Source: Anaerolineaceae bacterium (GTDB lineage: Bacteria > Chloroflexota > Anaerolineae > Aggregatilineales > Phototrophicaceae). From it: DNA of 64,000 bases. How positions within the stretch are numbered: position 1 is the first letter of the stretch; each line of letters opens with the position of its first letter. Shown here piece after piece: positions 25,787 to 34,926 of this stretch. Where the stretch lies: the NCBI GenBank assembly GCA_016124855.1, contig WGMX01000028.1, positions 186,001 to 250,000 of the forward strand, read 5' to 3'. A program made the translations under genes and the position numbers. A model generated the notes under the pieces. That model made no database searches. It was given only the letters and a program-made list of their open reading frames with translations, and was not told the DNA's origin.

Positions 25787-27034
25787 TTATGGAGAATCTG
25801 TTGGCGTTTCTGTCGCGGATGATTGGTGCGGCGCAAGTTCTGTAAAGGTCGTCATACCTTCCGAAACATCCACTTTTTGTACAACGCGCTGACCATCGAT
25901 ATTCGTAATCACCTGATAGCGTCCTACAGGAATATCGCCAAATACAAAGTTTTCTTTCCACGATGGATCTGAGTTCACATCTGAGCCATTGTCTAGATAG
26001 ACGTAGCTAGTCGTAGATTGAACGACCAGTCCAGTACGATTATCCAACACTGTGACGTTCTGATCCTGCAATCCTATGCCATTTGGCCCGACCACACGTC
26101 CCGCAATAACACCGCGACCAACATAAGGCACCATCCAGAGTAACGGGTTATACGTGGCACGGTAACGATTTTCTCCAACACGTACTTCAAAATGGACATG
26201 AGGGCCGCTGACTCGTCCCGTATTGCCGACTAGCCCTAGTGGGTCACCGAGATTTATACGCTGCCCTTGAGTGACCAAGACAGCCGAAAGATGAGCATAG
26301 AGTGTGTATAAAACTTGACCTTTATATCCGAAATCATGCTGGATTTCGACAACATTGCCGTAACTTGGCGAGTCTTGGAAGCCGGGGCCAGCCCAGATCA
26401 CCGTACCTGTGCCAGCAGCACGAACAGTTTGTCCGATTGGATTTGGCATATCAATGCCTGTATGAATTCTCCAAGGTGTTTCGGCATCAGGACCATTGGT
26501 ACCAAAGGTATAGGAAAGCAATGCTTCGTTGTTCGCATTTGAGTCAACGGGACGCGCAAATACATAATGGTCACGTCCAAATGGATCGCGCGAGATCGGC
26601 GGTATTAATGCAGGAGGCTGCCACTGTGCCGGAGGACGTGTCACCACTTCGGCTGTTACCGGTAAACCAGTCGATTGCGTAGATAGCGTAGGAGCGGGTG
26701 TTGCCGTTACGACCGAATTGGGTTGGGCCGGAGCTACAACCGTTAACTGCAAAGGGGCAATCGGTGTTAAGTTCGTATCGCTGCTATTTGCTAAGGTGGG
26801 AGGCACAAATGAAGCAGTCGGAATTGCGACTGTCGGCAGCGGTGTGGAATTACTTCCGAACCCTACGCGCAGCACCGTTTGCCAAGAATTCGCATCTTCA
26901 GTTGGCTGTTGAACTGTCGGAATGACGATTATACTTGGCGATTGGTCAGGGTGAGCATTCAGCCAGACGATGAGACCAAAGCCCACTAACCCAAGTATTA
27001 CCAAGAAAAATGTCGAAAATCCATCGCGTCGCAT
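25787..27034 (-). CDS. Membrane-anchored M23 family metallopeptidase
   Basis: LytM/M23-type peptidoglycan endopeptidase of 415 residues. An N-terminal membrane anchor (STFFLVILGLVGFGLIVWLNA) is followed by a Thr/Pro-rich spacer and the peptidase domain. Both zinc motifs are complete: HxxxD in HTGIDMP and HxH in PHVHFEVRVG, with YAHLSAV between. A C-terminal domain of about 100 residues (IAGRVVGPNGIGLQDQNVTV...) looks like a carboxypeptidase-regulatory/Ig-like fold. The ORF-track start at 27097 overlaps the upstream gene. The ATG at 27034, with AGGA five bases upstream and only seven bases after the previous stop, is correct by context. It probably trims the wall together with the neighbouring L,D-transpeptidase. 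Confidence 0.92.
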   Translation of the reverse strand: MRRDGFSTFFLVILGLVGFGLIVWLNAHPDQSPSIIVIPTVQQPTEDANSWQTVLRVGFGSNSTPLPTVAIPTASFVPPTLANSSDTNLTPIAPLQLTVVAPAQPNSVVTATPAPTLSTQSTGLPVTAEVVTRPPAQWQPPALIPPISRDPFGRDHYVFARPVDSNANNEALLSYTFGTNGPDAETPWRIHTGIDMPNPIGQTVRAAGTGTVIWAGPGFQDSPSYGNVVEIQHDFGYKGQVLYTLYAHLSAVLVTQGQRINLGDPLGLVGNTGRVSGPHVHFEVRVGENRYRATYNPLLWMVPYVGRGVIAGRVVGPNGIGLQDQNVTVLDNRTGLVVQSTTSYVYLDNGSDVNSDPSWKENFVFGDIPVGRYQVITNIDGQRVVQKVDVSEGMTTFTELAPHQSSATETPTDSP

Positions 27035-27041
27035 AGGTGTC

Positions 27042-29222
27042 CTATGGCTGCGTTTGAGTTGTCGGTGTCGGCAAAGATGGCACCGATGTCGCCGCAAATC
27101 CGCCTAATTCGGAATTGCTGTACAGCTGCAACATCGCGTCATACCAGCTTAACCCATCCGTCTTCTCAAACAACCAATAATTGATCCCATTGACATTCGC
27201 GCGCCAGTCGCTTCCAGCCGGAACGCGCTGCCATCCATAATCGGCTGCCAACTGCGTGAAGTCAATATAATAGCCAGCAGGAATTTCGGTTTTTAGTCGA
27301 CCACCACCATCATAAGCTTGCACATCGCCACTGTTACGGCTGAGCATATCCCAAGGCATTTGTCGCAATGGCTCACCCAATTCGCCGGGAACCGCGTCAT
27401 CACTGACTCTTACATATACACGCCAATATGTATTTACGCCGATGTCTTCCCGCACCAGTTCGATTTGCTGCGGGAAACCTGCAATCAGATTACGAGTGAT
27501 ACCGAATGCACGTCCCGTATAATACCAGTTTCGTCGTTCTTCACCAGCGTCAGGTAAACGGGGTGTGGGCAAGAATGACCAAAACGCATCATCTAGCTTA
27601 CCGAGAAAATCCCATCCGGCGAGCTGCAAAGTTTTTTGCCTAAGTGCGTTAAATGAGTCATTCACCGTGTCACTAAGGTAAAGTTCGGAGCGTGATACGA
27701 CTACATTTGAAAGCGTACCCAAGCCGTAATGTCCATTTTTATCAGGGCTGCCGACCTGTTCCACGAACAACGATTGCGGAACACCCGATGGCAAACCGCC
27801 GCTGCTGATTAATGCAGCAGGCAGAGGACGCCCCGTCCATACGGGTGAAGTTGCTTGTTCGGGCGCGCCGACGACCAACGTGGTATTACCCGAACTGGTG
27901 AATGGCGTTGCGACAAATTGAGTACCTTCTTGAGAATCAACAGCGGCAATTAGACTAGAGCCATCTGGAGACCAAGCCGGCGTGCGCCCCCTCGTGATGA
28001 CCTGAGCCGGCGACTGGATATTATCAACATCTTTGACAAATACTTTCTCTATGCCTTCGTCAAGTGCACTGTATGCAATGTATTTGCCGTCCGGACTCCA
28101 CGCAGGATAATTTTCTTGACGATCCGGCGTGTTTGTGAGGTTAATGGAGGCAGAATCTGTTGGGTTATCCAAAGAAAAGATGTAAATATCTTGATTGCCA
28201 TCTCGCCACGAGACAAAAGCAATTCGGCGACCGTTATTTACGGGCGACCATGCGGGCGAAAAATCTGGCGACGGACTATTGGTAACACGCAGGGCGGGCT
28301 GCGAACCATCGACAGGCACAACATAGATGTCAAGGTTATTACCTTGATAACTCTCGTAAGTCAAGAATTTACCATCAGGACTCCAATGGGGAGAGCCTTG
28401 AAATGATAAATCGTAAGTCATGCGTTTGGTAGTACTTGCTACGAGATCATAAATATATATTTCCCAGTTGCCGTCTTGTCGAGAGGCGTATGCCAACTTG
28501 GTTCCGTCCGGCGACCAAGATGGATCACGCTCATCGGCAGGGCTATTGGTGAGACGTATGGGTGTGCGGCTGCCGATACTCAGCGCCCAAATGTCCGTTT
28601 GACCTTTTTCACGAGCAACATAGGCGATACTGCCACGCGCTTCCAAGACAGGGGGTAACAGGGTAGCCGTTGGCACAGGTGTGCTGCCCAGTACAGGCAC
28701 ACCCGTTGCATCAAGTCCTACACTCGTCGTTAATGGCAAAATCCCATTTCCAGCATCAGCTAACGCGTTCAAATTCGGCGTTTGCCGCGCCGGATTGGTT
28801 GCCCAGAGTACAACAGCAATAAGAACGGCCAAAACTACCACAAAAAGCCTGCTCAAGGTTCTGTTTTGTACTCTTAAAGGGTCTTCGGTAACCGTAGCAG
28901 TCATTTCGGCACGGGCAGCGCGCCGCGCCATCATATTATTGGTTGATGTGCTAACTGTCCCTGCGGCCTGCTGCGAAACACGCTTGGCGCTAACACCCAA
29001 TAAACGGAATATGACACTGAATACAGCGCCAAACACTTTCAATATGCCGCGCAATATCGCCAGAATTATTCCGAAAATAACTGCCAGAAGCCTACCCAAC
29101 GTGTGTTGGCCCAGCCCAACTAAACGAGACACGCCTAGTTCGGTCAGTTGACCAAAAGCAGCACTCGACTTGAGGATGACAACACCGAATTTATCAGTCA
29201 GACGGTAAGCACGTACCAGCAT
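27042..29222 (-). CDS. TolB-like PD40 beta-propeller membrane protein
   Basis: A 726-residue protein. The N terminus has a long hydrophobic/amphipathic stretch (LLAVIFGIILAILRGILKVFGAVFSVIF, about 44-71) and a true membrane segment (LFVVVLAVLIAVVLWA, about 126-141). About six PD40/TolB propeller repeats follow (DPSWSPDGTKLAYAS, SPHWSPDGKFLTYES, YPAWSPDGKYIAYSA and others). A C-terminal region of about 220 residues (SRSELYLSDTVNDSFNAL...ADYGWQRVPAGSDWRANVNG) looks like an extracellular, unrecognised domain. It is not true TolB, since no Pal or TolQR is present. Seven bases separate it from the M23 gene, so the two form an operon. A sensory or protein-binding role at the membrane is inferred. 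Confidence 0.82.
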   Translation of the reverse strand: MLVRAYRLTDKFGVVILKSSAAFGQLTELGVSRLVGLGQHTLGRLLAVIFGIILAILRGILKVFGAVFSVIFRLLGVSAKRVSQQAAGTVSTSTNNMMARRAARAEMTATVTEDPLRVQNRTLSRLFVVVLAVLIAVVLWATNPARQTPNLNALADAGNGILPLTTSVGLDATGVPVLGSTPVPTATLLPPVLEARGSIAYVAREKGQTDIWALSIGSRTPIRLTNSPADERDPSWSPDGTKLAYASRQDGNWEIYIYDLVASTTKRMTYDLSFQGSPHWSPDGKFLTYESYQGNNLDIYVVPVDGSQPALRVTNSPSPDFSPAWSPVNNGRRIAFVSWRDGNQDIYIFSLDNPTDSASINLTNTPDRQENYPAWSPDGKYIAYSALDEGIEKVFVKDVDNIQSPAQVITRGRTPAWSPDGSSLIAAVDSQEGTQFVATPFTSSGNTTLVVGAPEQATSPVWTGRPLPAALISSGGLPSGVPQSLFVEQVGSPDKNGHYGLGTLSNVVVSRSELYLSDTVNDSFNALRQKTLQLAGWDFLGKLDDAFWSFLPTPRLPDAGEERRNWYYTGRAFGITRNLIAGFPQQIELVREDIGVNTYWRVYVRVSDDAVPGELGEPLRQMPWDMLSRNSGDVQAYDGGGRLKTEIPAGYYIDFTQLAADYGWQRVPAGSDWRANVNGINYWLFEKTDGLSWYDAMLQLYSNSELGGFAATSVPSLPTPTTQTQP

Positions 29223-29330
29223 TCGTTTTTATCTCTGCGGCTTGATACAAATTCAATCAAGGTTTTCATTGTACTGGCAAACACAAAGTCCGGCAATTGC
29301 CCGGTTCATTAGGCATTGAAATCAAGCAAA

Positions 29331-29359
29331 TTGACCTATGTCTATAGATGTTGTAATGT
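29331..29359 (+). promoter_or_regulatory. Candidate promoter of the L,D-transpeptidase gene
   Basis: TTGACC (five of six) and TAATGT are separated by 17 bp and end 36 bp before the ATG, in the divergent gap with the TolB-like gene. Confidence 0.55.
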
Positions 29360-29395
29360 TAAGCTAACCAAAATGCCACTTAGGAGAAATGTACT

Positions 29396-30526
29396 ATGCC
29401 TCGCCGTCATGTAAGTCGGTTTGCACGCATCATCATGGTTCTATGCTTTTTTGGGTTATTTACTATTCTGCCAACTTTTGCTCAAGACACTCAAACTACG
29501 CATGTTGTTCAGCGTGGTGAAAATTTATATCGAATAGCGCTGCATTATGGCATCAGTGTAGACACACTCGCTAAGGCAAACAATATCACTAATACCAGTG
29601 TGATATATGCTGGACAAACACTTGTCATTCCCGATTACAATCCTGCGCCTGCCACGGTCGAAAACCCCACTGTCGCTGGAACACCGACCAAGTACACCGT
29701 TACATACGGCGATACGCTTGCAAGCATCGCCACTCGATTTGGTATGACAGTAGATCAGCTTATGACGATAAATAATTTAAGTAATCCCAATCGCATATTG
29801 CGCGGCCAAGAGTTGATGGTCTGGGCAACTTCACCGGTTGACGAACCTGCCGCGACTGCTCCTCAAATTGCCGTTGAGTCCGCACCCACAGCGGAACCGG
29901 CCACAGTAACCACTACGACGGAGACAGTCCAACCACCGCCTAGCGCAACGTATACTGTTCAAGCAGGTGAAGGACTTGCCCAGATTGCCAACCGATTTGG
30001 TGTCAATTGGGTGGACATCGCCACCGCGAATGGTATTTCCAACGCCAATCAGATTTACGCGGGGCAAACACTGACGATTCCGGGAGTTAGCGGCGATTTG
30101 ACCAATGGAGCGGGAACGGCGACATCATCCAGCGTTCCAGAGTTTGTACCTGATCCCCCGACCATTTACGTTGGGAAGCAAGTTGTAGTCGATTTGAGCG
30201 ATCAAATGACGTATGCATACCAAGATGGTGTACTCATCCGTTCGCTGCGGGTATCGACCGGACTACCCGGCAGCACTACCGTTTTAGGCGATTACAAAGT
30301 TTATCATATGCTCGAAAGCCAGCGCATGGTTGGGCCGGGTTATGACCTTCCCGGTGTACCCTATGTAATGTATTTTTATCAAGGCTATGCGCTGCATGGC
30401 ACATATTGGCATAATAATTTCGGGCATCCCATGAGCCACGGATGCGTCAATATGCCAACATCCGAAGCTGAATGGTTCTACAAAAATTTTGTTGAGATTG
30501 GCACGCCAGTGCATGTTCAACTGTAA
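29396..30526 (+). CDS. LysM-repeat L,D-transpeptidase (YkuD)
   Basis: Exported peptidoglycan cross-linking or modifying enzyme, 376 residues. The signal peptide (IIMVLCFFGLFTILPTFAQ) is followed by three LysM wall-binding repeats (HVVQRGENLYRIALHYGIS, YTVTYGDTLASIATRFGMT, YTVQAGEGLAQIANRFGVN), each with the closing YAGQTLxIP or RGQELMV strand. The C-terminal YkuD domain starts near 252. The catalytic signature is complete, with His334 in HGTYWHNN and SHGCVNM at 347-353, including Cys350. It uses its own promoter and terminator. The divergent neighbour operon encodes an M23 endopeptidase, so cutting and cross-linking enzymes for the wall lie side by side. Confidence 0.95.
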   Translation: MPRRHVSRFARIIMVLCFFGLFTILPTFAQDTQTTHVVQRGENLYRIALHYGISVDTLAKANNITNTSVIYAGQTLVIPDYNPAPATVENPTVAGTPTKYTVTYGDTLASIATRFGMTVDQLMTINNLSNPNRILRGQELMVWATSPVDEPAATAPQIAVESAPTAEPATVTTTTETVQPPPSATYTVQAGEGLAQIANRFGVNWVDIATANGISNANQIYAGQTLTIPGVSGDLTNGAGTATSSSVPEFVPDPPTIYVGKQVVVDLSDQMTYAYQDGVLIRSLRVSTGLPGSTTVLGDYKVYHMLESQRMVGPGYDLPGVPYVMYFYQGYALHGTYWHNNFGHPMSHGCVNMPTSEAEWFYKNFVEIGTPVHVQL

Positions 30527-30537
30527 ATAGGGGAAAC

Positions 30538-30568
30538 AAAACAGGGACTCTTGTGAGTCCCTGTTTGT
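30538..30568. terminator. Terminator after the L,D-transpeptidase gene
   Basis: AAACAGGGACTC and GAGTCCCTGTTT form a 12-bp perfect stem around TTGT, 13 bp after the stop. It lies between convergent genes and may act in both directions. Confidence 0.85.
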
Positions 30569-30585
30569 ACACAATTGAATCTTAT

Positions 30586-31164
30586 TCAAGTAGATGGATT
30601 ACCCTCTAATCCAAGAGCCGCAGCATTGCGCTTCATTGCGTCCAAAACAATTTGTATATGTTCGTCAAGATCAACACCTAATGCGGCAGCCGCGTGTTCG
30701 ATTTCTTCGCGGTGAACGGGCGCGGCGAAAGTTTTATCTTTCCATTTTTTCTTTACAGACTTCAATTCAACATCCAATATGCTTTTGGACGGTCGCACAA
30801 GCGCAACAGCAATTAAGAAGCCTGTTAATTCATCCACCGCTACCAACGTTTTTTCCATCGGTGTTTCAGGTTTCACACCTGTGATTTCTTCAGCATGGGC
30901 AAGAATGGCTTTAATAATTTCATCGGAAACACCGCGTTCACGTAGAATCTTTGAACCAACTACCGGATGCCCTTCAACCGCAACATCAGGATAACGTTCG
31001 TAGTCAAAATCATGTACCAATCCCGTTACACCCCACTCTTCGGGATCGCCGCCAAAACGCGGCGCATAAGCACGCATTGCCGTCTCTACGGCTAGCATAT
31101 GTCGACGAAGCGATTCACCCTGTGTGTATTCGGTGACAATAGACCATGCTTGTTCGCGATTCAT
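30586..31164 (-). CDS. HD-domain phosphohydrolase-like protein
   Basis: A 192-residue soluble HD-superfamily protein. The metal-binding pattern is visible: His in SLRRHMLAVETAM, the HD pair in TGLVHDFDYERYP, and a later His in KAILAHAEEITG. HD proteins hydrolyse nucleotides or related phosphates; the substrate here is unknown. The ORF-track start (31284) would run back into the kinase gene. The ATG at 31164 (MNREQAWSIVTEYT) is the natural start, 28 bp after the kinase stop, so both are probably in one operon. The family closely resembles short 'HDIG' hydrolases found widely in bacteria. Confidence 0.85.
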   Translation of the reverse strand: MNREQAWSIVTEYTQGESLRRHMLAVETAMRAYAPRFGGDPEEWGVTGLVHDFDYERYPDVAVEGHPVVGSKILRERGVSDEIIKAILAHAEEITGVKPETPMEKTLVAVDELTGFLIAVALVRPSKSILDVELKSVKKKWKDKTFAAPVHREEIEHAAAALGVDLDEHIQIVLDAMKRNAAALGLEGNPST

Positions 31165-31192
31165 AACCCATTCCCAACTCTTATGCGCAATA

Positions 31193-33253
31193 CTACCCGT
31201 ATACCCGAAACACAATTTCAAGCGGCTGACCGATTGTAATACGCCCCGGTGTTTGCAAAAGCCACTTTCCGCTAATTTTTTCATTGCCGCCCTTTGCGGG
31301 GGTTTTACCCTGAAAGGTAATTATAGCAGTGTCACCGGGCTTAACAATTGCATCGCGTTCATCGAAAAAAATGAACTGCCCCGCGTCGAAATCTTCTCCC
31401 GATGAATAGCGAAGAGCTGTACTGCGTGCCCAATCACAATTAGCACCACTGAGATTCGTGATTTGAATTTTTAAGGTAAATTCGGTATTGACGGGTAACT
31501 GGTACAAGCCGTCGATTTTCCTCGCATATCTCTGTGGTTCGACCAAGGTAATATCAGCGGCGTAATCCAATTTGCAAGCGGCTTGGGTCGCATTTTGGGC
31601 GGCAGCAGTCTGGGTCAAAGCGACAATAGTCGTTGTCGGATTGGTGGTGGCAGTAGCGGTAGCAGTAGGTGTAAACGTCAGGGTTGGGGTAAGAGTTGGC
31701 GTGAAGGTCAATGTTGGTTGTTTGGTGGGTGTTAAAGTGGGAGCTTCAACAATCGGCAGTTTGTCAACATCCCCGTAAACGTCCAATGCCGAGATTTTTA
31801 CCCATCCTGGAATACCATTTGATTTTTGAACAAGGAACCATAGTTTGTCAGGACTGAGGCCAATAATCGTGACCTGTTCACCTGATCTAATTTCCATCAT
31901 TTTGGAAGCGGATTCATCAGGCGCCTGTAAGGCAAGCTCCGCACTTCCATTTGATGATAGTACCGCTATTGGTGTTGCGGGTGTTGAGGACGGCGTTGGT
32001 GTCAAACTGGGTGTAGGCGAATTGGCTGTGGTCGCGGTTAGCGTCGGGCTTTCGGTGACCATCACAGTTGGCGTATTGTTACCGGATTGAATAACTTGTG
32101 AAGTGATCTCAGTTGTTGGAACGGATACGATATTGGTCGCATCGAGTGTAAAAGTTGGACTTAAGATAAACCCCGGAAATGGGATGACGCGTGTTGCGAA
32201 GCCAAGAATAAGCAGCGTGACTAATGCGCCAACGACCCAAACGGGCCATAAGGAACGCGACGTGACACTTTTATCCTGCGCTAGCTGATTAGGCAACAGG
32301 GTTGTGGTGCTACCAACGGCTGTCGATCTACTCATGGTATCGCTAGCAGGGTTGGCTAGATTAGCATTATTCAAATCTGGCGGCGCAAAAAAGGATTTAG
32401 GCTGCTGCTCGTATTCGACATTATTGTGAGCAAAACGATCTAAGTCTTCAATCAATGCGCTGGCCGATTGATAGCGATCTTGCGCCTCTTTCGAAATAAT
32501 CTTTTGGACGATACGATCTAACTCTTCAGGGATATTGGGGTTAATGTCACGCGCAATGGGCGTAGGCGTGTTTAAGTGTTTGAGAATGATTGCGAGTGGT
32601 GTTTCAGCATCATATGGCAGTTGACCAGTCAACATTTGGAACATGATGATGCCCAGTGAATATAGATCCGACCGTTCATCACCCGCCTCACCTAACCCCT
32701 GTTCAGGAGCCATGAATGCAGGCGTGCCAACCATGCCGCCGCTGGCTGTAAATTGGGCTCCAGTCACAATTTTCGCGATACCAAAATCGGTCAAGACCAC
32801 GCGACTGTCATGATCAAGCATTAGATTGGCGGGTTTTACATCGCGATGGATCATATTACGACTGTGCGCATAAGCAAGCGCACTGGCCGATTCGCGCATG
32901 ATCCGAATAACTTCGGGAATTGGCAGCAGCTCTCCACGCGCCATAATTGATGAAAGACGGTCTTTTAGCGTAGAACCATCAATCAATTCCATAACCATGT
33001 AATAGCTTTCGGCTTCGGCATCAAAATCGAAGTCGTAAACTTGTACGATGTTAGGATGCTTGAGCTTAGCAATATTCTGTGCTTCACGTTCAAAACGCGA
33101 CTTAAACTCGGGATCATCCGCCAGAAAAGCGTGCAACACTTTAATCGCAACGTAGCGATCAAGGGTGCTCTGATAAGCGCGGTAGACTTCCGCCATCCCG
33201 CCGCGTCCCAGACGTTCGATTACTTCGTATTTCCCGATCTTTCGATTCTGCAC
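31193..33253 (-). CDS. Membrane Ser/Thr protein kinase with SH3b and NBR1-Ig-like ectodomains
   Basis: A Hanks-type receptor kinase of 686 residues. The cytoplasmic kinase domain (about 8-265) has GRGGMAEVYRA, AIKVL, the catalytic loop HRDVKPANLM, DFGIAK and GTPAFMAPEQ, all intact. One membrane segment (WPVWVVGALVTLLILGFA) lies near 334-352. Outside are Thr/Pro linkers, an SH3b domain (about 440-500, GWVKISALDVYG) and a C-terminal domain with NLSGANCDWARSTALRY, matching the Ig-like domain found in eukaryotic NBR1. PASTA repeats are absent, so the ligand sensed is not the usual muropeptide. The start codon is GTG. The HD gene follows closely. Confidence 0.93.
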   Translation of the reverse strand: MQNRKIGKYEVIERLGRGGMAEVYRAYQSTLDRYVAIKVLHAFLADDPEFKSRFEREAQNIAKLKHPNIVQVYDFDFDAEAESYYMVMELIDGSTLKDRLSSIMARGELLPIPEVIRIMRESASALAYAHSRNMIHRDVKPANLMLDHDSRVVLTDFGIAKIVTGAQFTASGGMVGTPAFMAPEQGLGEAGDERSDLYSLGIIMFQMLTGQLPYDAETPLAIILKHLNTPTPIARDINPNIPEELDRIVQKIISKEAQDRYQSASALIEDLDRFAHNNVEYEQQPKSFFAPPDLNNANLANPASDTMSRSTAVGSTTTLLPNQLAQDKSVTSRSLWPVWVVGALVTLLILGFATRVIPFPGFILSPTFTLDATNIVSVPTTEITSQVIQSGNNTPTVMVTESPTLTATTANSPTPSLTPTPSSTPATPIAVLSSNGSAELALQAPDESASKMMEIRSGEQVTIIGLSPDKLWFLVQKSNGIPGWVKISALDVYGDVDKLPIVEAPTLTPTKQPTLTFTPTLTPTLTFTPTATATATTNPTTTIVALTQTAAAQNATQAACKLDYAADITLVEPQRYARKIDGLYQLPVNTEFTLKIQITNLSGANCDWARSTALRYSSGEDFDAGQFIFFDERDAIVKPGDTAIITFQGKTPAKGGNEKISGKWLLQTPGRITIGQPLEIVFRVYG

Positions 33254-33361
33254 AGATATGGTCTTTACTTTACACTTGAGGAATAGGCAAGTAGATGTGA
33301 TTATAGCTTATGATAACCACATCCTCAAAGCGACTATGTCTTACAATTCCTTTATTTCTGA

Positions 33362-34780
33362 TTAACCACCACCGCTGACACCTTCTTTGATGCCGCCTTC
33401 GGTCATCGCGCGGGCATCTAAAGCTTTAGCAGCATCTTCATCGGTCATATAACCCAGTGAGACCACGACTTCACGGATACTACGGCCTTCCGCGAGAGAT
33501 TTCTTGGCGACTTCCGCACCTTTTAGATAACCAATTATCGGATTTAAAGCCGTTACCAAAATCGGATTGCGCGCCAACCAGCCCTCGGCTTGTTCGCGGT
33601 TAGCGATCAAACCTACTACACATTTTGTCGTGAAAGCATTTACTGCGCCAATCATAACATGCATCGCTTCAAATAGGTCATGGGCGATGATGGGCATCAT
33701 GACATTGAGTTCGAGCTGTCCAGCCTGCCCTGCCATCATGATTGTCATATCTTTACCAATAACGTGAAACATTGCCATATCCAGCATTTCTGCCATGACT
33801 GGATTTACCTTTCCGGGCATGATTGAAGAGCCGGGCTGCACTGTTGGGCAAGTAATTTCAGCAAGACCGGTTGTGGGACCGCTTGCTAGCAGGCGAACGT
33901 CATTGGCAATGCGAATTAAGTCTTGTGCAGTCGTGCGAATTGCCCCAGAAAAGAAAACCGCGTCCTGCATGGACTGCATTGACTCAAACAGATCGTCAGA
34001 TTCATACAGTTCTAATCCTGTAAGCTTACTGAGTTTAGCGACCATGCGTTTGTGATATTCAGGATGAGCATTCAACCCTGTGCCATTGGCTGTACCGCCG
34101 ATACCAAGGCGACGCAAACCTTCTGCAGCTTGGTTAATTTTCTCAATGTCACGTTCGATAGCTTTAGCCCACGCACCGACTTCTTGACCAAGGCGAACAG
34201 GGACAGCATCCTGCAAATGTGTACGACCACTCTTGGTGATGTCATCCCACTCTTTGGATTTCATTCGCAGCGCGTCTGCGCAGGCTTTGAGGGCGGTTGT
34301 CAGCTCATTTAGACGCCAAAGCGCGCCGAGCCTAATGGAGGTCGGGATGGTGTCATTGGTGCTTTGTGCCATATTGACATGGTCATTAGGGTTCACAGGT
34401 TTCTTTGTATCATCTAACTTATAGCCGAGAATTTCATTGGCACGGTTTGCCATGACTTCATTGGCGTTCATATTGTGGCTCGTGCCCGCACCGGCCTGAA
34501 ACGGATCGACAACAAATTGATCATGCAGTTTTCCAGCTAGGATTTCATCACCCGCTTGCATGATGGCCTTCGCCATCTTTTCATCCATCAAACCGAGATC
34601 AAGATGAACTTCAGCAGCAGCACGTTTAACCATGGTAATGGCGCAAATGAAGGCCGGGTACGGCTTAAGCCCACTGATGGGAAAATTTTCAACTGCGCGC
34701 TGTGTTTGTGCGCCATAATACGCTCCAGCAGGGACATTGACAGGCCCTAGAGAGTCTTTTTCAATGCGGACATCTGGCAT
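33362..34780 (-). CDS. Class II fumarase / aspartase family lyase
   Basis: Lyase of the fumarase-aspartase superfamily, 472 residues, cytoplasmic. It interconverts fumarate with either malate or aspartate. The superfamily loop is GSSIMPGKVNPVMAEM, and other conserved segments are AGAGTSHNMNANEV, MAQSTNDTIPTS and SGRTHLQDAVPVRLGQE. The PGKVNP loop and THLQDA occur both in FumC and in Bacillus-type aspartases. GQLELNVMMPII and the C-terminal SIREVVVSLGYMTDED lean toward aspartase. Specificity cannot be fixed by reading alone. It is a single gene with SOD upstream on the same strand and a terminator between them. Confidence 0.88.
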   Translation of the reverse strand: MPDVRIEKDSLGPVNVPAGAYYGAQTQRAVENFPISGLKPYPAFICAITMVKRAAAEVHLDLGLMDEKMAKAIMQAGDEILAGKLHDQFVVDPFQAGAGTSHNMNANEVMANRANEILGYKLDDTKKPVNPNDHVNMAQSTNDTIPTSIRLGALWRLNELTTALKACADALRMKSKEWDDITKSGRTHLQDAVPVRLGQEVGAWAKAIERDIEKINQAAEGLRRLGIGGTANGTGLNAHPEYHKRMVAKLSKLTGLELYESDDLFESMQSMQDAVFFSGAIRTTAQDLIRIANDVRLLASGPTTGLAEITCPTVQPGSSIMPGKVNPVMAEMLDMAMFHVIGKDMTIMMAGQAGQLELNVMMPIIAHDLFEAMHVMIGAVNAFTTKCVVGLIANREQAEGWLARNPILVTALNPIIGYLKGAEVAKKSLAEGRSIREVVVSLGYMTDEDAAKALDARAMTEGGIKEGVSGGG

Positions 34781-34832
34781 TTTAATTTCTCCTCGCGCGA
34801 AAAACGCGTTAAATGATTATGTTCAGTTTGCA

Positions 34833-34864
34833 ACAAAAAAGGCGCTACCAATTGTAACGCCTTT
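34833..34864 (-). terminator. Terminator of the superoxide dismutase gene
   Basis: On the minus strand AAAGGCGTTAC-AATTG-GTAGCGCCTTTTTT forms an 11-bp stem (one G-T pair) followed by a T run, about 60 bp after the SOD stop. Confidence 0.85.
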
Positions 34865-34926
34865 CACTATTCCATGCGATGATTGTCATTGAGTCAGCGC
34901 ATGAGCGTCTGATTAGCCTCTACAGC

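Noticed and set aside
27035-27097. N-terminal extension MRRHRCHLCRHRQLKRSHRTP of the M23 peptidase with Cys and His residues, looking like a zinc motif.
   Set aside because: It lies within the previous gene's coding region, and a good ribosome-binding site places the start at 27034.
30586-31284. ORF-track start of the HD protein that overlaps the kinase gene by about 90 bases.
   Set aside because: The ATG at 31164 removes the overlap and fits the family start, so the longer version is a track artefact.
31573-31745. Low-complexity repeat region as a possible CRISPR or minisatellite.
   Set aside because: The repeats are degenerate Thr/Pro codons inside the kinase linker; no regular spacers exist.
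33362-34780. Firm call as fumarase (fumC).
   Set aside because: Motifs fit both fumarase and Bacillus-type aspartase, so only the family is reported.
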